Part shown: one piece after another, positions 23,343 to 34,132 of the stretch
Layout of the letters: each line of letters opens with the position of its first letter
Position numbering within the stretch: the stretch's first letter is position 1
Assembly (NCBI GenBank): GCA_001986395.2
Contig: MQVO02000016.1
Location: 496,001-560,000, forward strand
DNA from: Irpex lacteus
Lineage: Eukaryota; Basidiomycota; Agaricomycetes; Polyporales; Irpicaceae
DNA: 64,000 bases
Reading direction: 5' to 3'
Translations under genes and position numbers: made by a program
Notes under the pieces: generated by a model
Seen by the model: only the letters and a program-made list of their open reading frames with translations
Told to the model about the DNA's origin: nothing
Database searches by the model: none

Positions 23343-24009
23343 ATGGCTCTTTCCCAGCAAGACCTCGAAGCTAAATTGAAAGAGTTGAAGTGAGTGGAGT
23401 TTTCAAACTTAGCACGAGTCAATGCTGACCTAGCTATGAACTTCAAGTCCCTATGATGGATTTTGTCCCGTCAAACCTGGCACAGAAGTGCGCCTGAGAT
23501 CTTCTGTGATCAATAATTCCCTCGATTGGGAAATCAATGCAGCGAAAGACACCGTCCGTACCAAACCAAATAGTGTCGCCGCCAGTCAGAAGGTTCGATA
23601 CCCTCTAGCTGTCACCGACCATTGAACACGTCTGACCGCATTTAAATCTACACAGTGGATCATCGAGAATGCCACCGACATTTTTTTCCGCATTCGCCAC
23701 GCTGACTCTGATCAATTCCTGGTTGGCGACAAAGTTGGAAACAGTAGCAGAGTCTACATGTCTGTTAACGGATTCGGCTCATTCTTCACATTCGAGGATC
23801 TGAAAGATGGGACCGTCCGGTAAGTCAAGCCAGCTCATTCAAGGACCCACTGCTTACCGGGATACTCCAGTGTTCATCTCGCAGAGATACCTAGGTACCT
23901 GCTGGAGCCAGAGGACAACAGTGGGACCGATACGCTAGTTATGTTGTGGCCCGGTGGTGCTGATAAGAGGTCGGAGTGGAGAGTCGAGCCATTCCTTAAC
24001 CTCTCGTGA
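23343..24009 (+). CDS. Small beta-trefoil (lectin-like) protein
   Basis: Four exons (23343-23389, 23448-23592, 23656-23819, 23871-24009) give 164 residues with no signal peptide. The core has the look of a ricin-B-like trefoil repeat: KWIIENA, then FRIRHADSDQFLVGD and later YLLEPED, where a Trp is followed by short strands. Cytosolic single-domain trefoil lectins are abundant in mushrooms, where several bind glycans of nematodes or insects and serve in defence; that role is inference here. The second half of the much larger gene at 26.9-29.3 kb is clearly related and has introns at the same three positions and phases (2, 0, 2). Exon 2 is placed at the CAAG acceptor because the nearer TAG leads to an early stop. 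Confidence 0.6.
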
Positions 24010-24250
24010 AGAGAAACGCTAAGTTGCATGCAGGCCTGATTGCAGCGTTTTGCGACTCACGTGTACCGAATGATATATGATGTGTCATATATGCGTATAC
24101 TTACTGGTGCACGGCTATAAGAGATGTTTTGGCCAGGACGTGTCACAGCAGCGTATGACACTTGTAGCCCCTCGACCAGGTCAAGGGGCAACAATGTCAT
24201 GGTATTCTCAACTTACTTCGCTTGAGAAGCTTAAGCGCGTGTTCTGTGAT

Positions 24251-24585
24251 TATTTTCACACATCAACCGCCATGTATTAGATTTTCTGAAATTTGGTACT
24301 GCCTATGACGCATGGAACCGAGGTGGCATGATGTTCAATGAGCCTCTGTCGAGTCTCGAGAATGGGCGTGCTTACTCAATTTCTCTTGCATTAGATGTCA
24401 AGACAGACCACCTTCAGAACGCTGAGAATATCTTGAATACGTCTCCTATGTACGCTCAGATAAGTATCGATGAAGTCTGGTGAATGGCGGAACAAGAGTC
24501 GCTGGCGCTGCTTTTCGAGGACTCAGCTGCACATACGGATTTCGCCGAGATAACGATCTGACCATCACCGCCGGGGCCACATCTT
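24251..24585 (+). pseudogene. Possible gene remnant, unknown family
   Basis: An open frame with no ATG at its start reads protein-like sequence (TAYDAWNRGGMMFNEPLSSL, then ISLALDVKTDHLQNAENIL) up to a stop at about 24481. Just beyond, another frame continues with SLVNGGTRVAGAAFRGLSC and DNDLTITAGATS before its own stop. A single intron could join the two, or they are pieces of a broken gene. I do not recognise the family. Codon use looks coding-like, but there is no start exon I can place, so a remnant is the safer call. Confidence 0.3.
24544..24567 (+). repeat. 24-nt exact direct repeat, copy 1
   Basis: Bases beginning GCCGAGATAACGATCTGACC recur without a mismatch at 32631-32654 in the same orientation; flanks do not match. 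Exact identity over 24 bases in 64 kb is not expected by chance. Confidence 0.6.
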
Positions 24586-24808
24586 AATGTGAATGGCGTG
24601 CAGTGACTACAATAACAATACACACCGTCCTAGCGATAATCTAGTCAACCTTTTTCAAAGTTGAAGTTCCAACGCGAAATTCACCGTTCGAAAACACTTA
24701 TCGACAGCAAAGTTGGTAACCTCTCGAATTCGCATCTCCTGGTCCGAGCTAAGTATCCAAACAGACCATCCTCTCGCTATATATTCTGCGATACAGGATT
24801 ACAGCATG

Positions 24809-25887
24809 CTATTCACCGGCAGCAGGGCTGGCCGAGACATAATCCCGAAGCATAGCATACGGGAGAAACATCGCTTCTACAACCACTCCCGATGCACAGA
24901 TAGTCTCCAACTGATCCTCAGTAAGCTCGACCGTTTCTCCCCGGCTCACTCCACAGTCACCTAGTACCTTGTTAACTCTTTTCTCAAGCTCCTCACTCCT
25001 CGCCACGTTCTTTCCCGCTTCAGTTTTGACATCGATGTAAGCTGAAATGTCACTTGCGTGCATAGTCTTGCTGTAGCCGCTGAGCGTGTCGAATCCCGAG
25101 TATGTGGCATCATACGTCGTCGAGGTTGAGTGTGAAGTTCCTTCGTCGTGGAACACCGTGGGGTTCATCCAAAGCACGTGCGCTTTGACTTGTATATCGT
25201 GCATCTCGGATTCGAGATTCATAGATGAGCATGTGGAGAGTAATGTCGCCGCGCTTGCACCAATTGTGAGTGCATAGAGGTAGTAGTCTCCGTATCTCTC
25301 GCGGAACGCATCAGGTGACGTGCGGAGGAGGGACAAAGCCTCCCTCGATAGCCGAGGGTGGCTAGGCGAGACAATGCGTCCTATACGAAGGGCATACTTC
25401 AAAGAGACTTTCGTGGCCTAAAGACAGTGACACTAAGTGAGAAAAAAGGACTGGACAAAACAAATCGGTGACGTACGTCTCGATTATCTTGAACATCCTT
25501 GTTGTATTTTGCCTGGCAAGATGCACCGAGGAAGGAATATCCGACGGATAGGCTTCCTTGAATGTCAAGGTGGTCGTAGAAACTTGAGGTATGGGTAGAG
25601 GACGCTTGTCGAAACGAACTCACGCCCCCGGTGAACTCAAGTAGGTGAGCACCTTGGCGAGGTCGATCATCGAATGCACAAGGTCGAACTGCGTCAAACC
25701 CCTCATCTGCTCTCACCAGAGCAGACGTTTCAATTCCCGAGCCCAGTGCGATACGCCTACCCTGGGATGGGCATGGGAGGATGATGGGTACTCCTTGTTT
25801 CGCTTGATAGGCGATACTAGGGAGGCTGATGTCTGGCGACAGGAGCGTGTCGAGCTCGTGCAAGTCACTTTCTGAGGCGGAGGACAT
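24809..25887 (-). CDS. Putative perforin/MACPF-like protein without lectin domain
   Basis: Two exons (25887-25477 and 25417-24809) give 339 residues; the junction (GTACGT...TTTAG) keeps frame. No signal peptide. Residues about 175-190 read F-x-x-RYGDYYLYALTIGA, close to the MACPF family signature (Tyr-Gly-x-His/Tyr-Tyr followed by a small-residue beta strand), with a following membrane-like strand region rich in Ser, Thr and Ala. MACPF-type proteins form pores in membranes; pleurotolysin B is a fungal example. Assignment rests on this motif and on the divergently transcribed neighbour, which has a similar motif, so it is tentative. It shares a 982-bp upstream region with that neighbour, suggesting joint regulation. 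Length is short for a full MACPF domain plus accessory domain. Confidence 0.45.
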
Positions 25888-26869
25888 GATTGGAGATGCT
25901 CAGTGCGTCCTGTGCAAGCCAGGACGACGGCGAGGCTTTGAAGAAAAGGGGGCGTGAGTCTTACTGCCCATCATGTTCACGAAGACCCAGAGTGCTATAA
26001 CAGAGGAGTTCCGGAGATAAATTCTCACCGGCATGACGCTGCGACATATCAGACAGGATGCTTGAATCCATCACCAAGACTTGACCAAGACATACTTCGC
26101 ATACTCAGAAGCCTAGCTCGTTTATTGACCGAACATGCTCCCGGAGCCACCCTGCCATTTCGCTCATGAAGATATGACATACCTACAATGGCAATTCCAT
26201 ATATGAAGTCTATCAGGTGGCCCAGTTGTGCGAGCAAACGACTCGGTGGTTTGTGGAATCCGCTATGAAGTCATTCGGATACTAGTAGTGCGGGGATGGT
26301 CTTCCATACCATTTTTGTTGTCAGATTCATGTATATTCCGAGTCCAACTTTCCAAGTTGCTCTCCGAGACCTTCCATGTTAGAAGAACGATGTGCTGCGG
26401 GATATGCCTTCAAGACATATATGGCCATTGTAATACGACAGTACTGCTCACCTGAAGAGTTACAGATCTTCAGTCATGACAGACAGCGATGGTGATGGTT
26501 TTGTTCAAGGACTAAGCAATGTGGAGGATGGCTCGGCACAGCGCAAGCAAAATCGGGATCAAATCTGACATACTATGTCGCGTCGAACACCGTACGCGAC
26601 TCTTGCTCCTAACCACTTTTGTATCGAATCTCGACGCATTATGGAAGGTTCCCGGACTCAAGTCGGTCGGGTGGGACATAGCACCGAGTTATCAAGATTC
26701 GAGCTATCCACGGACATTTGCCCTCATAGTAGCTCCGGGCTTCAACATGAAGGAGAACTCCAAACTCCAACTTAAAGGGACACGCATATAATAGCCCAGC
26801 TTGGGGACTCGAATCCGCAGTGCATCAGCAACTTCGTCCCAACTTGAGCTCCCCTATCTGACTATAGCC
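25888..26869. other. Shared upstream region of a divergent gene pair
   Basis: 982 bases between two divergent starts. Open frames (26228-26455, 26519-26791) are short and featureless. I see no clear TATA box or operator. It presumably carries promoters for both putative perforin-like genes. Confidence 0.45.
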
Positions 26870-29349
26870 ATGTCTATTCTTCTTGCACCCTACAATGAGG
26901 CGATGCGCCTCGGGATGGGGTACGTACACTCCTCGCTCCCACTTGACCCGTAGTTTGACGATATGATCTTTGCTACTAGATTCAACTCGTTTACTCAGGA
27001 ATTATGTATCAACGACGCAGTCAAGGTAGGTTACCGGCAATACAAGCACCATGCAGAGAGACTAACTGATACTGTTTTCTACTTGCAGGGCAGTAATACC
27101 ACTGCCAGTGCGACGACGATTACACCCAATACGCCCCAAGAGGTTAACTGGACTGCAAAGTTTGTTGATCGCGTTAGTGAAGTGACCGATGGTCTGAACG
27201 TCAGCGGTAAGATATCCTCGCTCGGACTGCGAGCTACAGCATGTGAAGCAAATACTGATGTTCAAGTCGCTCGCATTAGGCTCTCTTCAGATTAAGTGTG
27301 ACGCAATATCCGGCGGAGGTTCCGCTTCTGCGTCCTTTGTAGATATGAAGAAGTTCAAGGAAAGCGACATCAACTACTTCATACAAGTCCGCGTTACCAA
27401 CCAACGGGTCGTGAATCCCGACCTTACCGAATTCGATCCTATTACCGAACTCCCTGAGGCTGACTTTCTCCGTGTTTACGGTGACAGCTTCATCTCAGGC
27501 TTCACTGAAGGAGGGGAGTTCAACGCGCTGGTATCTATCAAGCTGAAGGACCATTCGAAGAAGAACGAGATTCGTGGTAAACTCCAGGTCGCCCTCAACT
27601 TCGATACCGTCAAAGTAAACGGTTCCGCCAAAGGTGGCAAGGAGAATTCATCGGTAGATATTGATGGGGAGACTACTATTTCGGTGTCCTGGCGTGGCGG
27701 AGGACAAATCAAGGGTTCGGACGTCACAGACTGGACGTTGAAGTCATTGAAGGATGTTGCAATGGCGTTTCCCGAGAACGTTATGAAGGCTCCTTTAAGA
27801 ACTCAGTTCGTGGCATTTGTACTCTCTCCTCACTCGCTGCTGATATTTACTGATCCTCTAGTGCCATTCTGACAAAGTACAAGAGCCTCAAGAGTTACTA
27901 CACGAAGAAGATCAAGGGTAGCGATGCTGGTGAGCACAATGAAAATGATTTTTAAATGTCAAGGCGAAAAGCTTACTCCGTGAACAGACTACGAGATTGC
28001 ATCGGTATACGCTGCCGCATTGCTTGATGCGTACACTGATTACAAGGTTATCTGGCGCAATATCCATGCCAGTAAGCGTCTTGCCTCCCTCGTTGTGGGT
28101 TCAACTCTTCTATTCACATAAATGCTCTAGCTGTATCCGAAGTTCAAGAACAAGGCGCGCGGCTGGAGAAGGCAGCTGCCAACGCGGATTTGACCGCCCT
28201 GGCAGCGTACTACAAGGAGCACCCACCCTCACCACCTGTCAAGCTCGATCCCTACCCAAACACTATATTAGGTTTAGAGATGGCTCGTAAGGATTGTCGG
28301 TTTGAGATGATCAAAATCGTGAAGGAGGTGAGTTTATAGATTGAGCACATAGCACATGGCTGATGAAGCTTGCTTGCACGTAGGTCGACGCCGTGGCGGC
28401 TGATCCAAAGGTCGCCCTGGATGCTGCTCGAGCTCGACAATATATGGATCCATCAATCTTCAGCATGCTGCTTCCGGTATGCGTTGATGAGCTAAGTTAG
28501 CCGGTAGATCTAATAATCCCTACAGACTGTCGTATCACTCATCCAAGATGGCCCCAACAACCATGAGCAGAGCGCAACACCGGGACAGCAGGAAGAGCAG
28601 AAAAAAGCTATAGCCGACGTCAAGGGTCAGCTGGATTCTCTGACCGGAAGGGTAAAGGCGGTGGAAGAAGCACAGCAAACATTGCAGCAGCAAATACAAA
28701 ATGGACAGAACGGAGTGGTGCGGGAGTAAGTGGAGGTTAGAACGTTGGTAATCTGTTACAAGAGCTGAAGTTTGTAGTCCGTTCCAAGGCCAGTATCCTG
28801 ATGGTCTTCTCAACACCAATATACAAATTTTGCTGGGCGGCGAGCTCGCAGTTGACTATGCGTCTGGCCCTCAAAAGGGTCAGGATTACCACAATTTACG
28901 TCTCATTGCTCCCGGCCCAACTGACAATCAAAAGGTTTGTCGAGTCAATGTGTCTCGGAAGATGATACAGGACGCTCATATTAACATTAACTATCTCAGT
29001 GGATCATTGAAGATGCTAGAGACGGCGGGTACCATATCCGCCATGTCGCTTCTGGTGAATTCATGGTTGTTGACAACACGGAAACTGGCGGACAGCGGTT
29101 CATACACATGGATACCCACGGTTCAAAGTTCACTTTTGAAATGCAGAACGGTCAATCGGCTCAGTGAGGCAAATCTTTCTCATCTCACGATTTAGCAACT
29201 GATGAATGCGATGAACAAGGTTACACCTCTTGGGCAAGCCCGAGTATACGTTGGAGCCCGAAACACCAGGTACTGGGGGAGGTTCCTTAGTGATGCGGCT
29301 TGACGGGGACCAGACAGCAGTCTGGGTGGTTATACCATTCGAGAAATAG
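26870..29349 (+). CDS. Putative perforin-like protein fused to coiled coil and beta-trefoil
   Basis: Twelve exons between these limits give 610 residues in one open frame; the last three protein-coding exons start at 28778, 29000 and 29220. The first 60 residues contain short hydrophobic stretches but no signal peptide. Residues 137-152 (VYGDSFISGF, then EGGEF) resemble the MACPF signature, with flanking amphipathic strand-like sequence of about 200 residues. Residues 300-395 look helical; residues 405-458 form a Gln-rich heptad-like coiled coil; residues 461-610 form a trefoil domain (WIIEDARDGGYHIRH) homologous to the small gene at 23.3 kb, with matching intron phases. A pore-forming module tethered to a glycan-binding module by a coiled coil is the simplest reading; cytosolic defence toxin is an inference. 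Frame and splice sites are intact, so no sign of decay. The perforin-like part needs confirmation. Confidence 0.5.
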
Positions 29350-29665
29350 TATAGCGACTGGTGGTTAAATCGGATGTGTACTTCTCTAAACTGTCAGCGC
29401 CGCCATATACTCTCAGCTATTAAGACGTTATTCTGACAGGCAGCACGCATACGCACGTTTGAAACGCAGCATGGCATTCCTGGTCTCAAGACCTATCCTG
29501 CTATCGATTTATTGAGCCGACTGGGCCGCCCAGTGCACCATGTCAGCGACTCCAAGCTCTAAGTAATGTGGAAGTCGTTCGTCCAGTGGCAATTGATGCT
29601 GCAAACCAGCGCACACGACGAGTTATTTCATTGTTATTCTAGGGAGCGAGTCTTTACGCGAGAGT
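29350..29665. other. Intergenic, between convergent genes
   Basis: 316 bases between converging 3' ends of the fused trefoil gene and the second DUF6535 gene. Nothing recognisable. Confidence 0.5.
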
Positions 29666-32496
29666 CTACATCGTCAAGGCCTTTGCTACGGTGTGATCTC
29701 TTGTAGGCGTGGACTGTTGGTACGGCAATGATGCCGTCTCTGGATAAGAGCATCTACTAGAGTGGGATGGATGAGAGCTTGGATACGAGATACTTGAGTC
29801 ATTTCTTGAGCGACGATCTGTATTGGTGAGTTGTGTAGCAGGGAACGTTTCTGTTGGAAGGAGTGGAGAGCGACGAAGGCGATAGTTCAACGGAAGTTCT
29901 GGTTGTGATGTATACAGGGCAATGTCCTCGGCCACTGAATTTGGGATAAGACGGCTGTTGTCCAATGAAAAGTCGTCATGTTCTTGCGGTAGTCGGTAGG
30001 TATTGAGTTCGTTGATCAACTCAAGACATTGTCTAGCTGACGCAAGATAATCCTCCTTCCATAGATCGCGTATGCCTGCAACAGTCCGCAATCCTGCTTT
30101 TGTCACTCGCCAGAACTCGCGAATTGGGGATGCGTATTCTTCGAGAGACACTCCTTGCTCTCTAAGAGCGCGTAGTAACCGAAGGAGCATAAGGCACGCA
30201 CGGAGGGGGTCTAAACGAGCCAAACGATCCGGGTCGCTCTCAGGTTCACCGTAAACTTCTTTCTTAGCGTGAAGCGGGGCGTAAGACGCTAAGTTGTCCA
30301 GGATCTTACGGAGATCTAGTAAACCATGATCAGTACTATTGACTTGTGTGGAACCGCTCCCATAGAATGCTCACCGTCCGGGGTAGAGGTCACAGCGGCG
30401 TCGATGAATACTTGGCGTGCAATATCTTCCTCCACACGATAGGTAGCGCTGTCGTACATTGTCATCATAGGAATATATACGAAGTTGCAGTTCGCCTCGG
30501 ACGTAAGCAAGAACCTAACAAATTCGAGGATCTCCGCATGACCTAGGTCCGTCGTGCTGAGGCGAGAATAAATCTGAAGAAGATAGCGCTGAGCATCGAA
30601 CGTCCAAGTTTCAAAGCCTTTTGCTGTTGTAACTTCCGTTTTCACGAGCGAGATCACCAGCCTGTTAACAGTATTTACGTGCTGCGGTGGAATTTCTGAG
30701 TGATCCTTGACAACATCGATCAAGGTGTGATGGACGTGGCTTGCCTCCGAGCAGAAATAGGTCTTCGTAAGAGAAGTCAGATTGGCAAGCAAGTTGTCTC
30801 TGTCAGCGAGCTTCATCGCTGGCCTGAGCCGGGCGAGCACGTGGAAAAACACGTCCGGATCAGGTGCACGCGATGTTATGACCTTGAACAACCCCTCCGC
30901 TCGACCGAGGTCAGCGAGCAGCAGCGAGAACAGCTCGTCAACCGCCACGCTTGTTGCGGGACCGGGACTACCGGTATCTGAGAAGAGGATATAAACGCAA
31001 TCCTCCATCCAGGGCGCCCACTCGATAGCAGTGTGGTCGTCCAATATGGATTGTCGTTCGACTTCCTTCCTAAGCATGGAGGCGACCATGGTCATCACCG
31101 TTGTGACTGTCGGACGGGGGAGGTGAGCTAAATGGAGGAAAGGAGAATCAGCCTTGTCTGTGTCCTGTTTACAGCGATGTTTGAGTAGTTTGAACAGCGA
31201 TTCCGTGAAACCGCCTGCCGCGCCAGGTTGAGAGTGCTCCATTGATTCGAGAATGATATTGAGCATGATGTCAAAGAGACGATCGTCTGACTGAATAGTG
31301 TCCACCGCGATTAGGATGTCGATGTCGTTGGCGTTACTTCTGGCGACCTCTTCCTCGTCCCAACTCAGTAGTCTTCTCCATCGTCCTAAGGTCCTCGTCA
31401 ACGCATGGCTGACATCATGATTGCCGGTGTTGTTCGTAACCGACGAGACCACCTCCAACAGGAATCTGCGGACTACCTTCATGGTAGACTTCAGTAGTGC
31501 TGTCTTGTAAGGACAGCGAGGTGACAAGGCAGGTGCGCAGGAAACAGCAACAATGAGGAAGGCCCACGCGGCCACCAGCGGGAGAGTAGTGTAACCGAGA
31601 CTGCTGTGAACTTCTGCGGTGAAGAAGCACAGTCCAATAAGGAACAGTGCGAGTGAGAGCTGTAAGAGAAGCGGTAGGACACCTGCAATCTCGAAGACTT
31701 TCCAGTCATCTAGGCCAGGACTGCGGAAATGGCGGACACGAATACGCGCTTGAGGGGAAGTGTATTCCCCGGCAAGAAACTCGCGGAGCCACTGCTTTAC
31801 CAGGATGGAGAATGACGCGCTCACTAGCGTAAGCGTCAAGCTTGCGAACCAAAGTGCGTTGACTCTGATGGCGTTTGCTGTGGGCTGAAATGGAGCGATA
31901 ACCGGCATAAGAGGGGGGACGGTTGAATTTAGGAATCCTGCGTTGATGCTGTATGAATGGGTCTGCAGCGCGAGTTGCTGCATGAGCAGAATCATAACTT
32001 GGGTGGGGTCTTGAGAGAGATTCCGGTACGACTCGACAAGGAATGCGGTCATAGCCGCGGAGAAAAGACCGGCCTATATGGTCAGTACAGTGATATGCGA
32101 TGCATGAGAGAGCGGACATACGAATATGAGAATCCCGTCAATGTCCTTCTCATAATTCTGGATCTTCTGCTCGTCCACTTCACGGATTATTCTTGCCATG
32201 GCTGGCCACCCAGTACCAAAAGCGGTATATTGACCGCTCTCAAACGGCGCAGAGGGGAGGTTAACGTTCCTCGCGAATGCATCACCGTTGTCGCTCGGAG
32301 CTGGCTTCACTTCATTGGCAGAAAACTGTTCCCAATCGGCCTTACTCAGGCGAGTATCTTCCACGCTGGAGGTGTCGCTACCCTCTTCGGCGTCAATGTC
32401 CATATGCTCATGACTCGGCTGGTATACGTAAGGTAGCCTTGACCCTTCGGCTTGTGTAAGCTCGACTTCGCTGGTGCCGTCGAATCTAGAACTCAT
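29666..32496 (-). CDS. DUF6535 membrane protein, copy 2
   Basis: Three exons (32496-32122, 32073-30375, 30315-29666) give 907 residues. The DUF6535 block is nearly the same as in the gene at 11.9-14.9 kb: GTGWPAMARIIREVDEQKIQ, AGLFSAAMTAFLVESYRNLS, then membrane segments VLWFASLTL-like, LLLQLSLALFLIGLCFF and TTLPLVAAWAFLIVAVSCAPA. Introns sit at the same places. The second intron is 59 nt and must be removed, since the frame otherwise ends in a stop soon after it. The start is the ATG that aligns with MSSS of copy 1; the frame stays open upstream through a hydrophobic stretch (VRFLVLSLFIVVGSS), so a longer form with an extra N-terminal membrane segment cannot be ruled out. Function of the family is unknown. 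Confidence 0.85.
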
Positions 32497-33071
32497 GTAG
32501 CAGTAGAAACCTAGCGTCGACGAACCAACGACGATGAAGAGGGAAAGAACCAGGAAGCGGACTTGAACACGACGCATTGACACCGCTAAAGAGCGACAGG
32601 TTACAGCCAGCGGCAGGGTCAAAGGCAACTGCCGAGATAACGATCTGACCATCATTTGTAGCGCATTACTTCCAGTTGCTCCTCTGTATTGATGGTCAGC
32701 TTGAGAAATTATAAACGCCACATGTTGTGGAATACAAACTTTCCGTTGGGAGTGCATAGAGATATCCTTTTGCAATATGATCCGGAACAAGTTTTTCGCC
32801 CACACAGAAAACATGTGGCATTCCTGGAAGTCAGCCTTAAGTAGGACCCGCCGGTCAGGGAGGGGTCGAGGAGCAGCTGCTTGACCTACATGTGTGAGTA
32901 TCGAGTCACTTCTCTTAGCGCATACCTCATAAGCTTGGCTTTAAGAGCGGCTGACCACGCAATATTGTAAGTTCCGCCACATTACAGTATATTACAGAAA
33001 GCAAGAGGATAGCGTACAAAAGGCAGAAGGAAGTGTCTGGAAGTAGTGAGACACACGAGCGGAGTGTAAAG
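32497..33071. other. Intergenic stretch
   Basis: 575 bases between the second DUF6535 start and the NSA2 stop codon. The second copy of the 24-nt repeat lies here. An open minus-strand frame runs through most of it but is covered by the alternative start noted for the DUF6535 gene. Confidence 0.5.
32631..32654 (+). repeat. 24-nt exact direct repeat, copy 2
   Basis: Identical to 24544-24567 and in the same orientation, about 8 kb away on the far side of the accessory island. No target-site duplication or inverted repeat is visible beside either copy. Confidence 0.6.
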
Positions 33072-34132
33072 TTACACAACTGTGAAAATAGTCAGTGACA
33101 ACACTATCATTTTATGAAGCAAGAACTCACGAAGCACAGCATTGATGCAGCCGTCGTTCTCTGGGTTGTTCGTGATCTGTGCGTACTTCCCGAACACAAC
33201 CTTTCCTCCGGCGGTGACCATACCGAGTTCTGAGACGTTGACCTCTATTACTGTTCCCTTTGTGAGGACACCAAGCTGGGTGTACATCGGAGACTGAGGG
33301 TTTTTCTTTACGCCCAGTATTTGCAGCTGGAACGTCGCCTTCAAGTCCGCTACAATCGACCGAGTATTAGAGGCACCGTCTACAATACGATCAAAGATTG
33401 CACGTACGATGTGTTACGTTCGCCTTCTTGTACCGCAGTGCCATCGGCCTCACAAATCTCTCCATCTTCACCGGCTTTCTCGTGAACCCCTCTCCCACGA
33501 ACGTTGCCTTCGTCACCATCCGCTTCCATGCTTTCTTCTTACTCTTACCCGTCCTCATCACCTTGAACATCTCGTCCTCTGCAATACCCCTAACCTTCGG
33601 CAACGGCACAGCATACTTGGCAGCCTTGTCTTTCCGCCTCTCCTTGATCGCACTCGACAGAGCCTTAGCGTCCTTTTGCCCCTCACGATCGAGCAGGTAT
33701 GCCGGCAGAGCACCATCAGGAACAGCACCAGAGTCCTTCTGCTTGATGTTCCGTTCGTCGTGTGCCTTGAGAGTCTTTTTGAGTTGGACTTTCTCAGCGT
33801 GGCGCTTGGCATGCAGGAGTTTAGCCTTCAGACCAAAGGCTTTTTGAGCGACGGCAGACGACTTGTGGGCCTCACGAGCCTCGCGTTTACGCCTATAAAG
33901 TAATTTTAGCGATATGCTTTGGTTGAATACAAAGATCACGCACTTTCGCTCGTAGTAATCTAACCGTCTACCATGTCGCTTGATGTGCTCCTCAATATAC
34001 TCGTTCTATGCATTCCCCTGTCAGATTGATTTCAGCTCTTGGGTATAATACCGACATACCTGAGGCTACAGCACACAAATACACATGTTAGCTCGCATTT
34101 CGCAAAACAAGTAAAACATTGAGACATACCAT
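33072..34132 (-). CDS. NSA2: Ribosome biogenesis protein NSA2
   Basis: Six exons (34132-34130, 34065-34060, 34005-33944, 33892-33408, 33349-33131, 33079-33072) give 260 residues, matching the 260-261 residues usual for NSA2. The protein opens [22 protein letters not shown], continues with [43 protein letters not shown], and ends GCINAVLLV, all hallmarks of this nucleolar factor. NSA2 is a stable component of pre-60S particles and is needed for 27S rRNA processing; it belongs to the eS8-like family. The start exon holds only the ATG, the next exon only CCTCAG (Pro-Gln), and the last exon only eight coding bases including the stop. These tiny exons are certain because every eukaryotic NSA2 starts MPQNEYIE. 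Divergent from the YIP1 gene with 215 bp between start codons. Confidence 0.95.
34060..34065 (-). other. NSA2: 6-nt microexon in NSA2
   Basis: CCTCAG lies between a TGTAG acceptor and a GTATGT donor and codes for the Pro-Gln of the universal MPQNEYIE start. The exon before it contributes only the ATG. Confidence 0.9.

Larger units (their letters stand above)
24010..24808. other. Intergenic with a possible decayed gene
   Basis: 799 bases between the trefoil gene and the 3' end of a minus-strand gene. It contains the coding-like remnant described separately (24251-24585) and a 24-nt sequence repeated exactly at 32631-32654. Confidence 0.45.

Noticed and set aside
25583..25623. Possible 41-nt intron inside the first exon of the 339-residue gene
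   Set aside because: Shorter than any other intron here and removal brings an early stop.
26954..26979. Nearer TAG acceptor for exon 2 of the 610-residue gene
   Set aside because: With the consensus donor it gives a stop within four codons; the TAG at 26979 keeps frame.
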